Below are positions 8,824-16,705 of a stretch of DNA of 64,000 nt, piece by piece. Each line of letters opens with the position of its first letter. Positions within the stretch are counted from its first letter, which is position 1. The notes below the pieces were generated by a model. That model searched no databases. It was not told the DNA's origin and saw only the letters and a list, made by a program, of their open reading frames with translations. The stretch is taken from NCBI GenBank assembly GCA_001567275.1, contig LNBX01000033.1:1-64000 (forward strand), in the 5' to 3' direction. Made by a program: the position numbers and the translations under genes. Source of the stretch: Bacteroidetes bacterium OLB10. Its GTDB lineage: Bacteria; Bacteroidota; Bacteroidia; AKYH767-A; OLB10.

Positions 8824-9546
8824 ATGGCACAATCAAGTATTGAATGGACTGAAATGACCTGGAATCCCACAACGGGTTGCAATAAGATTTCGGCAGGTTG
8901 CAAATTCTGCTATGCAGAAGTAATGTCAAGGCGGTTGAAAGCAATGGGAGTTGAGAAATATAAAAATGGATTTGAGCTTGCCATTCACGAAAGCGAATTA
9001 CATACGCCTTACGAGTGGAAGAAACCGAAAATTGTATTTGTGAACTCCATGAGTGATTTGTTTCACAAAGATGTTCCGGTGAAATTTATTCAGAAAGTTT
9101 TTAAAGTGATGAAAGAAAATCCGCAGCATGTATTTCAAATTCTGACAAAGCGGGCTGATGTGCTTTTGTATTATGATAAAGAAGGTTGGTTGGAATGGAC
9201 ACATAATATTTGGATGGGAGTTTCGGTGGAAAGCGAAAAGGTGATGAAGCGAATTGACTTGTTGCGACAAACTAATGCACGGACAAAATTTTTGAGTTGC
9301 GAACCATTGATAAGTGAATTGCCAAACCTGAATCTGAAAAGTATTGACTGGGTAATTGTTGGAGGTGAAAGCGGAAGGACACCACGACCTATGAAAAAAG
9401 AATGGGTGATGGATATAAAAGCTCAATGCAAAAAAGCCAATGTTGCTTTCTTCTTTAAACAATGGGGAGGCACAAACAAAAAGAAAAAAGGAAATCTTTT
9501 AAATGGGAGAAAATATCTTGAGATGCCTGAAACAAATTTAGCATGA
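8824..9546 (+). CDS. Three-Cys-motif protein, DUF5131 (phage Gp37/Gp68 family)
   Basis: A 240-residue protein. It opens with the family hallmark IEWTEMTWNPTTGC and then a CX6CX2C cluster at C19, C26 and C29, which probably binds an iron-sulfur cluster or metal. The spacing differs from the CX3CX2C of classical radical-SAM enzymes, although the family is usually considered radical-SAM-like. A conserved VGGESG segment lies near 179-184. It follows its usual partner TcmP. The word 'phage' in the family name reflects where the family was first seen. Nothing else nearby is phage-like. Confidence 0.85.
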   Translation: MAQSSIEWTEMTWNPTTGCNKISAGCKFCYAEVMSRRLKAMGVEKYKNGFELAIHESELHTPYEWKKPKIVFVNSMSDLFHKDVPVKFIQKVFKVMKENPQHVFQILTKRADVLLYYDKEGWLEWTHNIWMGVSVESEKVMKRIDLLRQTNARTKFLSCEPLISELPNLNLKSIDWVIVGGESGRTPRPMKKEWVMDIKAQCKKANVAFFFKQWGGTNKKKKGNLLNGRKYLEMPETNLA

Positions 9547-9547
9547 G

Positions 9548-10601
9548 ATGAGAGGAGACTCAGAAATAGTTAAACAGTTGTTGATGAAAGCAAAAGACTC
9601 TGCGATGCTTGCGGTTGAATTTTATAATAAGCCTGCTGTAAAATTTAAGTCAGAAGGTTTTATTGCGATGATGATTATTGCATGGACTTCTCTCTATCAT
9701 GCTTACTACCTAAAGCAAAAGAAGAAACCGTATTTCAGAAAGAAGAACAGCGGAACAAAAAGACCGCACTTTGAAATCATCATTGAGAAACTCCCTGATG
9801 GAAGAATTATCAAGGAGAAAAAATGGTGGGATTTGCAAAAGTGCATTCAGGAATTTTACGGAAGTGATTCCGAAAATCCGGTTCGGGTAAATCTTGAATT
9901 TTTTATTCCATTGAGAAACATGATTGAGCACAGGTATTTACCAGAACTTGACATTCAAATATTCGGAGAATGTCAGTCGCTGCTTTTGAACTTTGACACT
10001 TTTCTTGAAAAGAACTTCGGCAGACCTCATTCGCTGAAAGCATTTTTATCTTTCAGTTTGCAGCTTGCGAACTCACCGCAAAACATCATTGAAGCAACGA
10101 AAAGAGAGTTAAAGAAAAAAGGCATAGCTAACATTGTTGAATACATCAAGAATTTTCGTTCCTCATTGACAACAGAAATTTTTGAAAGCCCTGAGTATTC
10201 TTTCAAAGCAGTTTTGATTCAGGTTAAGAATCATGAAAGCAAGGATGCACTGCCAATAAAATTTGTTCACTATGACAAACTCACAGAAGAACAAAAGCAG
10301 AATCTAAACGCTGCCGGAATTGTTTTGATAAAAGAAAAAGTTGTAAAAGTTACAGACACAGAATTTCTAGCGGATAAAATTTCTTATGATGAACTCACTG
10401 ATAAATTGAAAAAAACAATACCGGGCATCAAAATCAATCCTGAATTTCATTCCAAGAAAAGAGCTATAATTAAGAAGCGTCCTGAACTAATTCATCAAAG
10501 ACGACTTGACCCAAAAAAACCCAAAAAGTCAAAAGAAAGATTACTATTCGAAAGAAATTATTGTTGAATTTCAAAAAGCTTATGCTGCAGTTGAAGAATG
10601 A
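9548..10601 (+). CDS. DUF3644 protein with HEPN-like Rx4H motif (frameshifted near the 3' end)
   Basis: The uncorrected frame gives 339 residues ending at 10567. The family opening (KDSAMLAVEFYNKP, then EGFIAMMIIAWTSLYHA) and LEFFIPLRNMIEH are clear. R123 and H128 form an Rx4H motif like that of HEPN RNases. From 10542 the next frame reads YYSKEIIVEFQKAYAAVEE and stops at 10601, giving an ATGA overlap with hsdS. Deleting one A, most likely in the A7 run at 10513-10519, joins the two into 350 residues. The repaired overlap matches the coupling seen elsewhere in the operon. I treat the break as a probable sequence error. An RNase or abortive-infection role is inference. Confidence 0.8.
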
Positions 10602-11899
10602 TTGACCTTAACAACATACCACCCAATTGGACTACTGCTAAACTGGGAGAAGTGTGTGATAATATTTCTTTGAATGGAATAAAAATCAAACAAAAGCAAT
10701 ATCTGTCTTCAGGTAAATTTCCAGTTATTGACCAAGGACAGACATTGATAGGAGGTTATCATAACGAAGATAAATTTTTGGTAACTGGGGAGCCTCCTTT
10801 TATAGTTTTTGGAGACCATACAAAAGTGAAGAAGTATGTCAACTTTAAATTTATAGCTGGGGCAGATGGTATTAAAGTTCTTAAACCACATTCAGTATTC
10901 AACCCGAAGTTTTTTTATTATTTACTTTTTGCGGTAAAAATACCTGATAGGGGTTATGCAAGACACTTTCAGTTCTTAGTGAAAGAAGAAATCCCTCTTC
11001 CTCCCCTCCCCGAACAACACCGCATCGTTTCAAAACTCGAAGAGCTTTTTACCGAACTTGACAAAGGCATTGAGCAACTGCAAACCGCACAACAGCAACT
11101 AAAAGTTTACAGACAGGCAGTGTTGAAATGGGCGTTTGAAGCTGATACTCATAAAGAGTATTTGCTGAAAGATGTTTCAGTGAAAATTCAGATTGGACCA
11201 TTTGGAACTCAGCTACATAAAGAAGACTATATTGAATGTGGTATACCATTGATTAATCCGATGCATATTGAAAATGGTAAAATTGTTACAGATAACTCTT
11301 ACACCATTTCAAAAGAGAAAAGAGATAGTTTACCAAATTATATTTTGCAAGAGGGCGACATTCTTTTGGGTAGACGAGGGGAAATGGGAAGATGTGCTTT
11401 AATTGGAGATAAAGAGAACGGTTGGTTTTGTGGAACAGGTAGTTTATTTGTTAGACCCCAAAAAGAGATACTTAACTCAACTTATCTCTATTATTTCTTA
11501 AGTAGTGATATTACAAAAATATATCTTCAAGAAAATGCAGGCGGAACCACAATGGCAAATCTCAATTTGAAAATTGTGGGCAATGTCCCTATTCGCTTAC
11601 CAAATATTTTTGAGCAAATTCAGGTTGTTCACGAAATCGAATCCCGCCATTCAGTTTGCGATAAAATTGAAGAAACCATTGCCGACAGTTTGCAGCAAGC
11701 CGAAGCCCTGCGGCTGAGCATTTTGAAAAAAGCATTTGAAGGCAAACTGGTGCCGCAAGACCCCAATGATGAACCTGCACAAAAACTTTTGGAGAGAATA
11801 AGAGACCTTCGACAAGCTCAGGGCAAGCAAGGAAAGGCAAAGCCTGAGAAGAAGGAAAAAGTGAAAGCCCCTAAAAAGAAAGCGTTAGTGAATGGGTAA
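10598..11899 (+). CDS. hsdS: Type I restriction-modification specificity subunit
   Basis: A 433-residue HsdS with two target-recognition domains separated by conserved helical spacers. The first half (about 1-130) ends in PLPPLPEQHRIV and a helical segment to ~195. The second half ends in LPNIFEQIQVVHEIE and a matching helix with the typical LRLSILKKAFEGKLVPQDP. It sets the bipartite DNA target for both cutting and methylation. The C-terminal tail is lysine-rich and carries a short dispersed-repeat insertion (11807-11830). The start overlaps the frame-corrected DUF3644 gene by ATGA, and its end overlaps the DUF4062 gene by 8 bases. The target sequence cannot be inferred from the protein. Confidence 0.92.
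   Translation: MIDLNNIPPNWTTAKLGEVCDNISLNGIKIKQKQYLSSGKFPVIDQGQTLIGGYHNEDKFLVTGEPPFIVFGDHTKVKKYVNFKFIAGADGIKVLKPHSVFNPKFFYYLLFAVKIPDRGYARHFQFLVKEEIPLPPLPEQHRIVSKLEELFTELDKGIEQLQTAQQQLKVYRQAVLKWAFEADTHKEYLLKDVSVKIQIGPFGTQLHKEDYIECGIPLINPMHIENGKIVTDNSYTISKEKRDSLPNYILQEGDILLGRRGEMGRCALIGDKENGWFCGTGSLFVRPQKEILNSTYLYYFLSSDITKIYLQENAGGTTMANLNLKIVGNVPIRLPNIFEQIQVVHEIESRHSVCDKIEETIADSLQQAEALRLSILKKAFEGKLVPQDPNDEPAQKLLERIRDLRQAQGKQGKAKPEKKEKVKAPKKKALVNG
11807..11830. repeat. PELVEG-type dispersed repeat fragment inside hsdS
   Basis: The bases CTTCGACAAGCTCAGGGCAA begin here. On the minus strand this reads as a Pro-Glu-Leu-Val-Glu-Gly peptide, the mark of a widely scattered short bacterial repeat. It is in frame with hsdS and adds a short polar stretch to the C-terminal tail. 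Confidence 0.55.
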
Positions 11900-12521
11900 A
11901 ATAGTAGCCATACCAGTAAAGAAGAAAGCAGTTGCAAAAAAAGCAGTTGCCAAGAAGGCAGTTGTGTCCAAAAAGAAGCAACTCACAATTATGGTTTCTT
12001 CTACTGTTTATAACTCTGAATCCGATTTAGATCAGATAGCAGCAATTTTAGGGCAACAATTTGGATACAAAGTAATCATGTCTAAAGAAGGCAGTGTTTA
12101 TGTTTCAATGAAACACGTTAGCGATACTAAGGCTGCTTGTTTACAAGCTGTGAAGGATTGTGATTTATTTTTTGGAATTATTTTTCCAAGGTATGGCTCA
12201 GGTATTACTCATGCTGAATTTTTGAAAGCTAAAAGGCTTAATAAGCCCATGTGGTTTATTGCACATGAGAAGATAGAATTCTTGAGAAAACTTCTACAAC
12301 CAAAAATGTATACCAGAACAGGTAAACGGAAAAAATTTGAAATTCCTAAAACCGCTGTTTTGGATAGTGTGAAGGTTGTAGATATGTATAATGACGTTCG
12401 AAAATACTGGGTTCAGTCTTTTAAAAACATGGAAGAAGTGAAAAAATTTATTGAAACTCAATTCGGTGACATGAAGAAACGAATTCATGAGCTGGAAGAA
12501 CTTAAAAAGACAATCAAATGA
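11892..12521 (+). CDS. DUF4062 domain protein with Lys/Ala-rich N-terminal tail
   Basis: A 209-residue protein. Residues 1-29 are a basic low-complexity tail with repeated KKAVA units, resembling histone-H1-like tails. The DUF4062 core follows: the strand TIMVSSTVYNSE near 33-44, then CLQAVKDCDLFFGIIFPRYGSG and ITHAEFLKAKRLNKPMW. This layout resembles TIR-like or nucleoside-processing Rossmann folds, in which the acidic residue of the THAEF segment could be catalytic; that is inference from the fold. It overlaps hsdS by 8 bases and the AlbA_2 gene by ATGA. The tail may bind DNA or the restriction complex. Confidence 0.8.
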   Translation: MGKIVAIPVKKKAVAKKAVAKKAVVSKKKQLTIMVSSTVYNSESDLDQIAAILGQQFGYKVIMSKEGSVYVSMKHVSDTKAACLQAVKDCDLFFGIIFPRYGSGITHAEFLKAKRLNKPMWFIAHEKIEFLRKLLQPKMYTRTGKRKKFEIPKTAVLDSVKVVDMYNDVRKYWVQSFKNMEEVKKFIETQFGDMKKRIHELEELKKTIK

Positions 12522-14020
12522 AAGAAGAACAACTCATAAAAGACCTGATTAAGCAGGGAGAAAGCGAACAGCTTGAATTCAAAGAGTCTGTTCGGAAAGA
12601 AGATATTGCCAAAGTGCTTTGCAGTTTTCTTAACGGCAAAGGCGGGCGGGTTTTAGCCGGCATTTCGGAGAATGGCATACCTAAAGGAATTGCCAATGCC
12701 GAAAAGCATGTGGAGCAATTAAAGATGTTTTTACTTTCTGCAATAGTTCCCGAAGCACCCATTACAATTAGTATAGAACAGTTGGAAAAGAAGGATCTGA
12801 TTTTATTGAAAGTGTATGGTGGTTCCAAACAGCCCTATTTGTATAATGGAAGTATCTTCTATCGCAAAGGTGACCAAACCGTTAAGGCTACTTCACTTCA
12901 AATAGCCGAATTGATTCACGGTCGCCAAAAATCTGAAACCCATTGGGAAAGGCAACCTGCCCTGGGAGTTGACTTGGAAGATTTAGACCAAAAATTGATT
13001 CAATCTGTTATCAAAGAGTCAAGTGATAATCACAGGGGAAATTTTGAAGGGAAAAGGGTGATTGATTTTCTTTCGCATTATGGCTTATATCAAAATGGTT
13101 CCTTTACCAATGCCTGTGTGGTGCTGTTTGCAAAGAATCCGACAAAGTATTTACCACAAGTTCGGGTTCGCTTAACTGAATATGGGGAAGGAAAAACAGG
13201 CAATTCACTATTAAGAGATGAAGTATTTGAAGGCAATCTCTTTACTATTCAGGACAAACTGGAACGCTATATTGAAAATTTAGGTGTTAGAAGTGTGTTT
13301 GATAAGAACCAGTGGAAAAGAATAGATTTTAAGTTCCCTCCAAAAGCTTTGCAGGAAGGAGTTATCAATGCCTTAATGCACAGAGATTACAGCAGTCATT
13401 CAAGTAGTGTTGCAATAAGCATCTACCCTGATAGTTTTGTCATTTCTAATAGCGGTCATCTTCCTGATGATTTAAAGGTGAGTGAACTAAAGAAAAGCCA
13501 CCGTTCGCATCCGGTTAATCCTGACATTGCACATATTGTTTTTCTAAAAGGACTAATTGATAAACTTGGTAGGGGAACTATTCGGGTTGTAGAACTTTGT
13601 AGGGCAGAAGGACTAAAAGACCCTGTTTGGAAAGATACTATTGATGGGGTTACACTTACATTTAACGGTCCTAAAGCATTAGCTGCTAAAAAAGATACTG
13701 CTAAAAGTGATGGTGTAAATGATGGTGTAAATGATGGTGTAAGTGATGGTGTAAATAGATTGTTAGATGATGGTGTAAATGATGGTCTAATTGAGGGTGT
13801 AAGTGATGGTGTAAGAGTAGAGATAATCAAGATAGTTGAACTGATAATAGCTAGAGAAGGTGCAAATGCTCTCGATATAGCTACTAAAAGGGGTAAATCT
13901 AAGCCTACCATTGAAAGATACCTCAGAACAGCCAAAGAAGTAGGAATAATAGAGTTTAAAGGAGCACCAAAAACGGGGGGATATTATTTAACAACGAAAA
14001 TGAAGAAGCAATTAAAATGA
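12518..14020 (+). CDS. AlbA_2/Schlafen-domain ATPase with winged helix
   Basis: A 500-residue protein of the class often annotated as 'ATP-binding protein' or 'RecG-like'. The N-terminal AlbA_2 (Schlafen-type) domain shows QLEFKESV (18-25) and FLNGKGGRVLAGISENG near 37-53. A GHKL-type HATPase_c_4 domain follows, with its N box near EGVINALMHRDYS. After a variable linker of DGVN/DGVS repeats (13707-13817), a C-terminal winged helix ends in GGYYLTTKM. Such proteins commonly sit inside type I R-M loci; their role is unsettled, with regulation or nucleic-acid cleavage proposed. It overlaps both neighbours by ATGA, so it is fully coupled to hsdM. Confidence 0.85.
   Translation: MKEEQLIKDLIKQGESEQLEFKESVRKEDIAKVLCSFLNGKGGRVLAGISENGIPKGIANAEKHVEQLKMFLLSAIVPEAPITISIEQLEKKDLILLKVYGGSKQPYLYNGSIFYRKGDQTVKATSLQIAELIHGRQKSETHWERQPALGVDLEDLDQKLIQSVIKESSDNHRGNFEGKRVIDFLSHYGLYQNGSFTNACVVLFAKNPTKYLPQVRVRLTEYGEGKTGNSLLRDEVFEGNLFTIQDKLERYIENLGVRSVFDKNQWKRIDFKFPPKALQEGVINALMHRDYSSHSSSVAISIYPDSFVISNSGHLPDDLKVSELKKSHRSHPVNPDIAHIVFLKGLIDKLGRGTIRVVELCRAEGLKDPVWKDTIDGVTLTFNGPKALAAKKDTAKSDGVNDGVNDGVSDGVNRLLDDGVNDGLIEGVSDGVRVEIIKIVELIIAREGANALDIATKRGKSKPTIERYLRTAKEVGIIEFKGAPKTGGYYLTTKMKKQLK
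13707..13817 (+). repeat. 12-bp tandem repeat in the AlbA_2 gene linker
   Basis: About eight degenerate copies of GATGGTGTAAAT encode DGVN/DGVS. One interruption encodes NRLLD. The unit is a multiple of three, so gain or loss of copies changes linker length without breaking the frame. Confidence 0.8.
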
Positions 14021-15507
14021 GTAATGAAAATACATCAGGCATAATCAGTAAAGTTTGGAGTTTCTGCAACACCCTTCGTGATGATGGAGTGGGTTACGGA
14101 GATTATCTGGAACAACTCACTTACCTGCTGTTTCTGAAAATGGCAGACGAGTTTTCAAAGCCGCCATACAACCGCAAACTTCCAATCCCGAAACAATTCA
14201 ACTGGGAAAGTTTAACTAAGGAGAAAGGCGAAGATTTGGAAACGCATTATTCCAACCTGCTTCGTGAGTTGGCAAAAGCGAAAGGAATCTTAGGACAGAT
14301 TTTTACCAAGAGCCAAAACAAAATTCAAGACCCTGCAAAACTTTACAAGCTCATACGCATGATTGATGATGAGCAGTGGAGCACAATGGGTGCCGATGTG
14401 AAAGGACAGATTTATGAGGGGCTGTTGGAGAAGAACGCAGAGGACACAAAAAGCGGAGCCGGTCAATACTTCACACCCCGTGCTTTGATTCGTGCTATGG
14501 TGGAATGTATGCAACCGCAACCTATGAAAACTATTGCTGACCCCGCTTGCGGCACAGGAGGATTTTTTCTTGCTGCTTACGATTACCTCGCAAAACAAAA
14601 TTTGGATAAAGAGCAAAAAAAGTTTCTGAAATTCAAAACATTTTTCGGAAATGAAATTGTGCCGTCAACAAGGCGAATGGCTTTGATGAATTTATTTCTG
14701 CACAACATCGGTGATATTGATTCGGAAAATTTTATTTCCCCAACAGATGCTTTGATTGCCGATTCAGGTTTGAGAGCCGACTATGTTTTGGCAAATCCGC
14801 CATTCGGCAGAAAAAGCAGCATGACTTCAACCAACGATGAAGGCGAACAGGAAACAGAAGATTTGACTTACAACCGTCAGGACTTTTGGGAAAGCACCAG
14901 CAACAAGCAGTTGAATTTTGTGCAGCATATACGCTGCATGTTGAATACTACAGGAAAAGCGGCTGTGGTAGTGCCCGACAATGTTTTGTTTGAAGGTGGA
15001 GCAGGTGAAACGATTCGTAAAAAATTGATGGAGACAACCGACCTGCACACGATACTTCGTTTGCCGACAGGAATATTTTACAAGCAGGGAGTAAAAGCCA
15101 ATGTGTTTTTCTTTGACAACAAACGGGCAGCAAAAGAACCCTGGACGAAAGAAATTTGGTTTTACGATTTCAGAACGAACATTCACTTTACGCTGAAAAA
15201 AAATCCGTTGAAGTTGGATGACCTGAAAGATTTTATTTCTTGTTACAACCCAAACAACCGGCACAAGCGGAAAGAAACTTACAATGCTGAATCAAACAGC
15301 GAAGGCAGATGGCGAAAATTTTCTTACGAAGAAATTATTGCAAGAGATAAAACTTCACTTGACATCACTTGGATAAAAGACAAATCACTTGCAGACCTTG
15401 ACAATCTCCCTGACCCTGATGTGTTGGCAGGAGAAATAATTGAAAACCTGGAAGCAGGTTTGGAAAGTTTCAGAGAAATAATGATTACGATAAATGGAAA
15501 AGAATAA
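14017..15507 (+). CDS. hsdM: Type I restriction-modification methyltransferase subunit
   Basis: A 496-residue HsdM. The N-terminal helical HsdM_N domain (VWSFCNTLRDDGVGYGDYLEQ) is followed by the gamma-class N6-adenine methyltransferase core. This shows GAGQYFTPR, the SAM motif DPACGTGGFF near 178, and the catalytic NPPFG near 260. With HsdS it forms the M2S modification enzyme and the core of the restriction complex. It is the last gene of the operon, an unusual order since hsdM normally lies beside hsdS. Here the DUF4062 and AlbA_2 genes separate the two. Its length is normal and the reading frame is intact. Confidence 0.93.
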   Translation: MSNENTSGIISKVWSFCNTLRDDGVGYGDYLEQLTYLLFLKMADEFSKPPYNRKLPIPKQFNWESLTKEKGEDLETHYSNLLRELAKAKGILGQIFTKSQNKIQDPAKLYKLIRMIDDEQWSTMGADVKGQIYEGLLEKNAEDTKSGAGQYFTPRALIRAMVECMQPQPMKTIADPACGTGGFFLAAYDYLAKQNLDKEQKKFLKFKTFFGNEIVPSTRRMALMNLFLHNIGDIDSENFISPTDALIADSGLRADYVLANPPFGRKSSMTSTNDEGEQETEDLTYNRQDFWESTSNKQLNFVQHIRCMLNTTGKAAVVVPDNVLFEGGAGETIRKKLMETTDLHTILRLPTGIFYKQGVKANVFFFDNKRAAKEPWTKEIWFYDFRTNIHFTLKKNPLKLDDLKDFISCYNPNNRHKRKETYNAESNSEGRWRKFSYEEIIARDKTSLDITWIKDKSLADLDNLPDPDVLAGEIIENLEAGLESFREIMITINGKE

Positions 15508-15945
15508 AAGCCAGCGCAGCTCCAGAAGTATATCAGGATAAGCCGCAGGACTTGTAATGCCGATACCGGAAGCTCAAACAGCATCTTGCAAAAAAAGTGT
15601 ACTTCTACCCTACCGAATAACAAACATTAAACCTGAAAAACAAAAAAGCGGCAAGCTATAACAATGTTGATGTAATGCCTCTACCCTATTTTGGGGAATG
15701 CTATATATATATGTAACATGGTGTGCAGCAGTGTGAGTGGCAGGCTGAGGTTATGAGAGGAGAAAATTAAGTGTATGCCGTTGGCAGAAGGAATATGATT
15801 TTTAGGTTTGAGGTGAGATTATGTATATTTGGGGGGATAATGATTGTGCATTTGTAAGAACAGAGAACTTTAATATTTGAATTATAAAACACTAAAACGG
15901 AGTAGCCGAAAACCGACCAGAGTAGGCAATAAATAATTAACGCAA
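15508..15945. other. Intergenic region after the R-M operon
   Basis: No gene or clear terminator is visible. A short TA-repeat tract lies near 15702-15713, and the last 100 bases are AT-rich leader for the next lipoprotein gene. Confidence 0.55.
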
Positions 15946-16455
15946 ATGAAAAATTTACTTTCTATTACAACACTCTTTATAATGGCATCCATATTATATG
16001 GATGTACTGCACCTGATAAAGTTAAATCGGACACAGCAGTTGATAACACAGAAATTTCAAAGCAGGCAGTTGACAGTGCTTTTAAGCGAATGTGGCAGAA
16101 CGTTACTTACACGAACCTTGCCGGCTATATGAAGACAGATGTTGCAGATGATTTTTTTGCAATTGACGCAGACGGAGTAAGTGCAAATATGGAAGAAACG
16201 CTTGCTGACACGACAAGATTAAAAATGCTTGAATCATTAAAGTTTAAATTTTTTGACCAGAAGATTAAAGTATATGATCATGTTGCTATTATCAATGGAC
16301 GAGTTCAGGCTTTTTCGAACGATATATATGCAGCGGAAGTTTTGTACACAGCAGTATTTGTGGAGCAAGGCGGAGTTTGGAAGTATAAAAACTGGCAAGG
16401 AACATGGTCGAAAAATTCGCCACCACCACCTGCTTTTGCGAATGAAAAGAAATAA
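15946..16455 (+). CDS. Lipoprotein with SnoaL/DUF4440-like (NTF2-fold) domain
   Basis: A 169-residue protein. The signal peptide ends in a lipobox LYGC (Cys20), so it should be lipid-anchored, probably in the outer membrane. The mature part resembles SnoaL/DUF4440 NTF2-fold proteins: a helix with SAFKRMW, a DFFAID segment, DHVAIINGRVQAF, and near the end WKYKNWQGTW. In this family the cone-shaped fold often binds small ligands, but no catalytic role can be assigned. It is a single gene between two non-coding stretches. Confidence 0.65.
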   Translation: MKNLLSITTLFIMASILYGCTAPDKVKSDTAVDNTEISKQAVDSAFKRMWQNVTYTNLAGYMKTDVADDFFAIDADGVSANMEETLADTTRLKMLESLKFKFFDQKIKVYDHVAIINGRVQAFSNDIYAAEVLYTAVFVEQGGVWKYKNWQGTWSKNSPPPPAFANEKK

Positions 16456-16705
16456 TAAAGCAACTGAAACGAAAGAGCAGCACTACCGGTAACTTATAAT
16501 GATTGGATGTGTGAGTATTGAAACGGCTTAATATCGTACTGTCGGTTTTTTGAATTTAGTGATTTGTTACTTTTGAATGTGGATAGAGGGTGAAGCAGAC
16601 GAACGTTGTGTGGCACTTTGTTGCGACACTATATACAAATTCAATATGATTTGCCGTCATTTTGCCTAAATTGCAAAATACTAAAATGAGTCACATTATC
16701 TGAAA

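Noticed and set aside
8824-9546. A phage remnant suggested by the family name Gp37/Gp68
   Set aside because: No other phage gene, integrase or attachment site is near; the pair is in a coupled R-M operon.
15702-15713. TA repeat as a regulatory switch
   Set aside because: Short, in non-coding DNA far from any start, with no second copy or promoter spacing to support phase variation.
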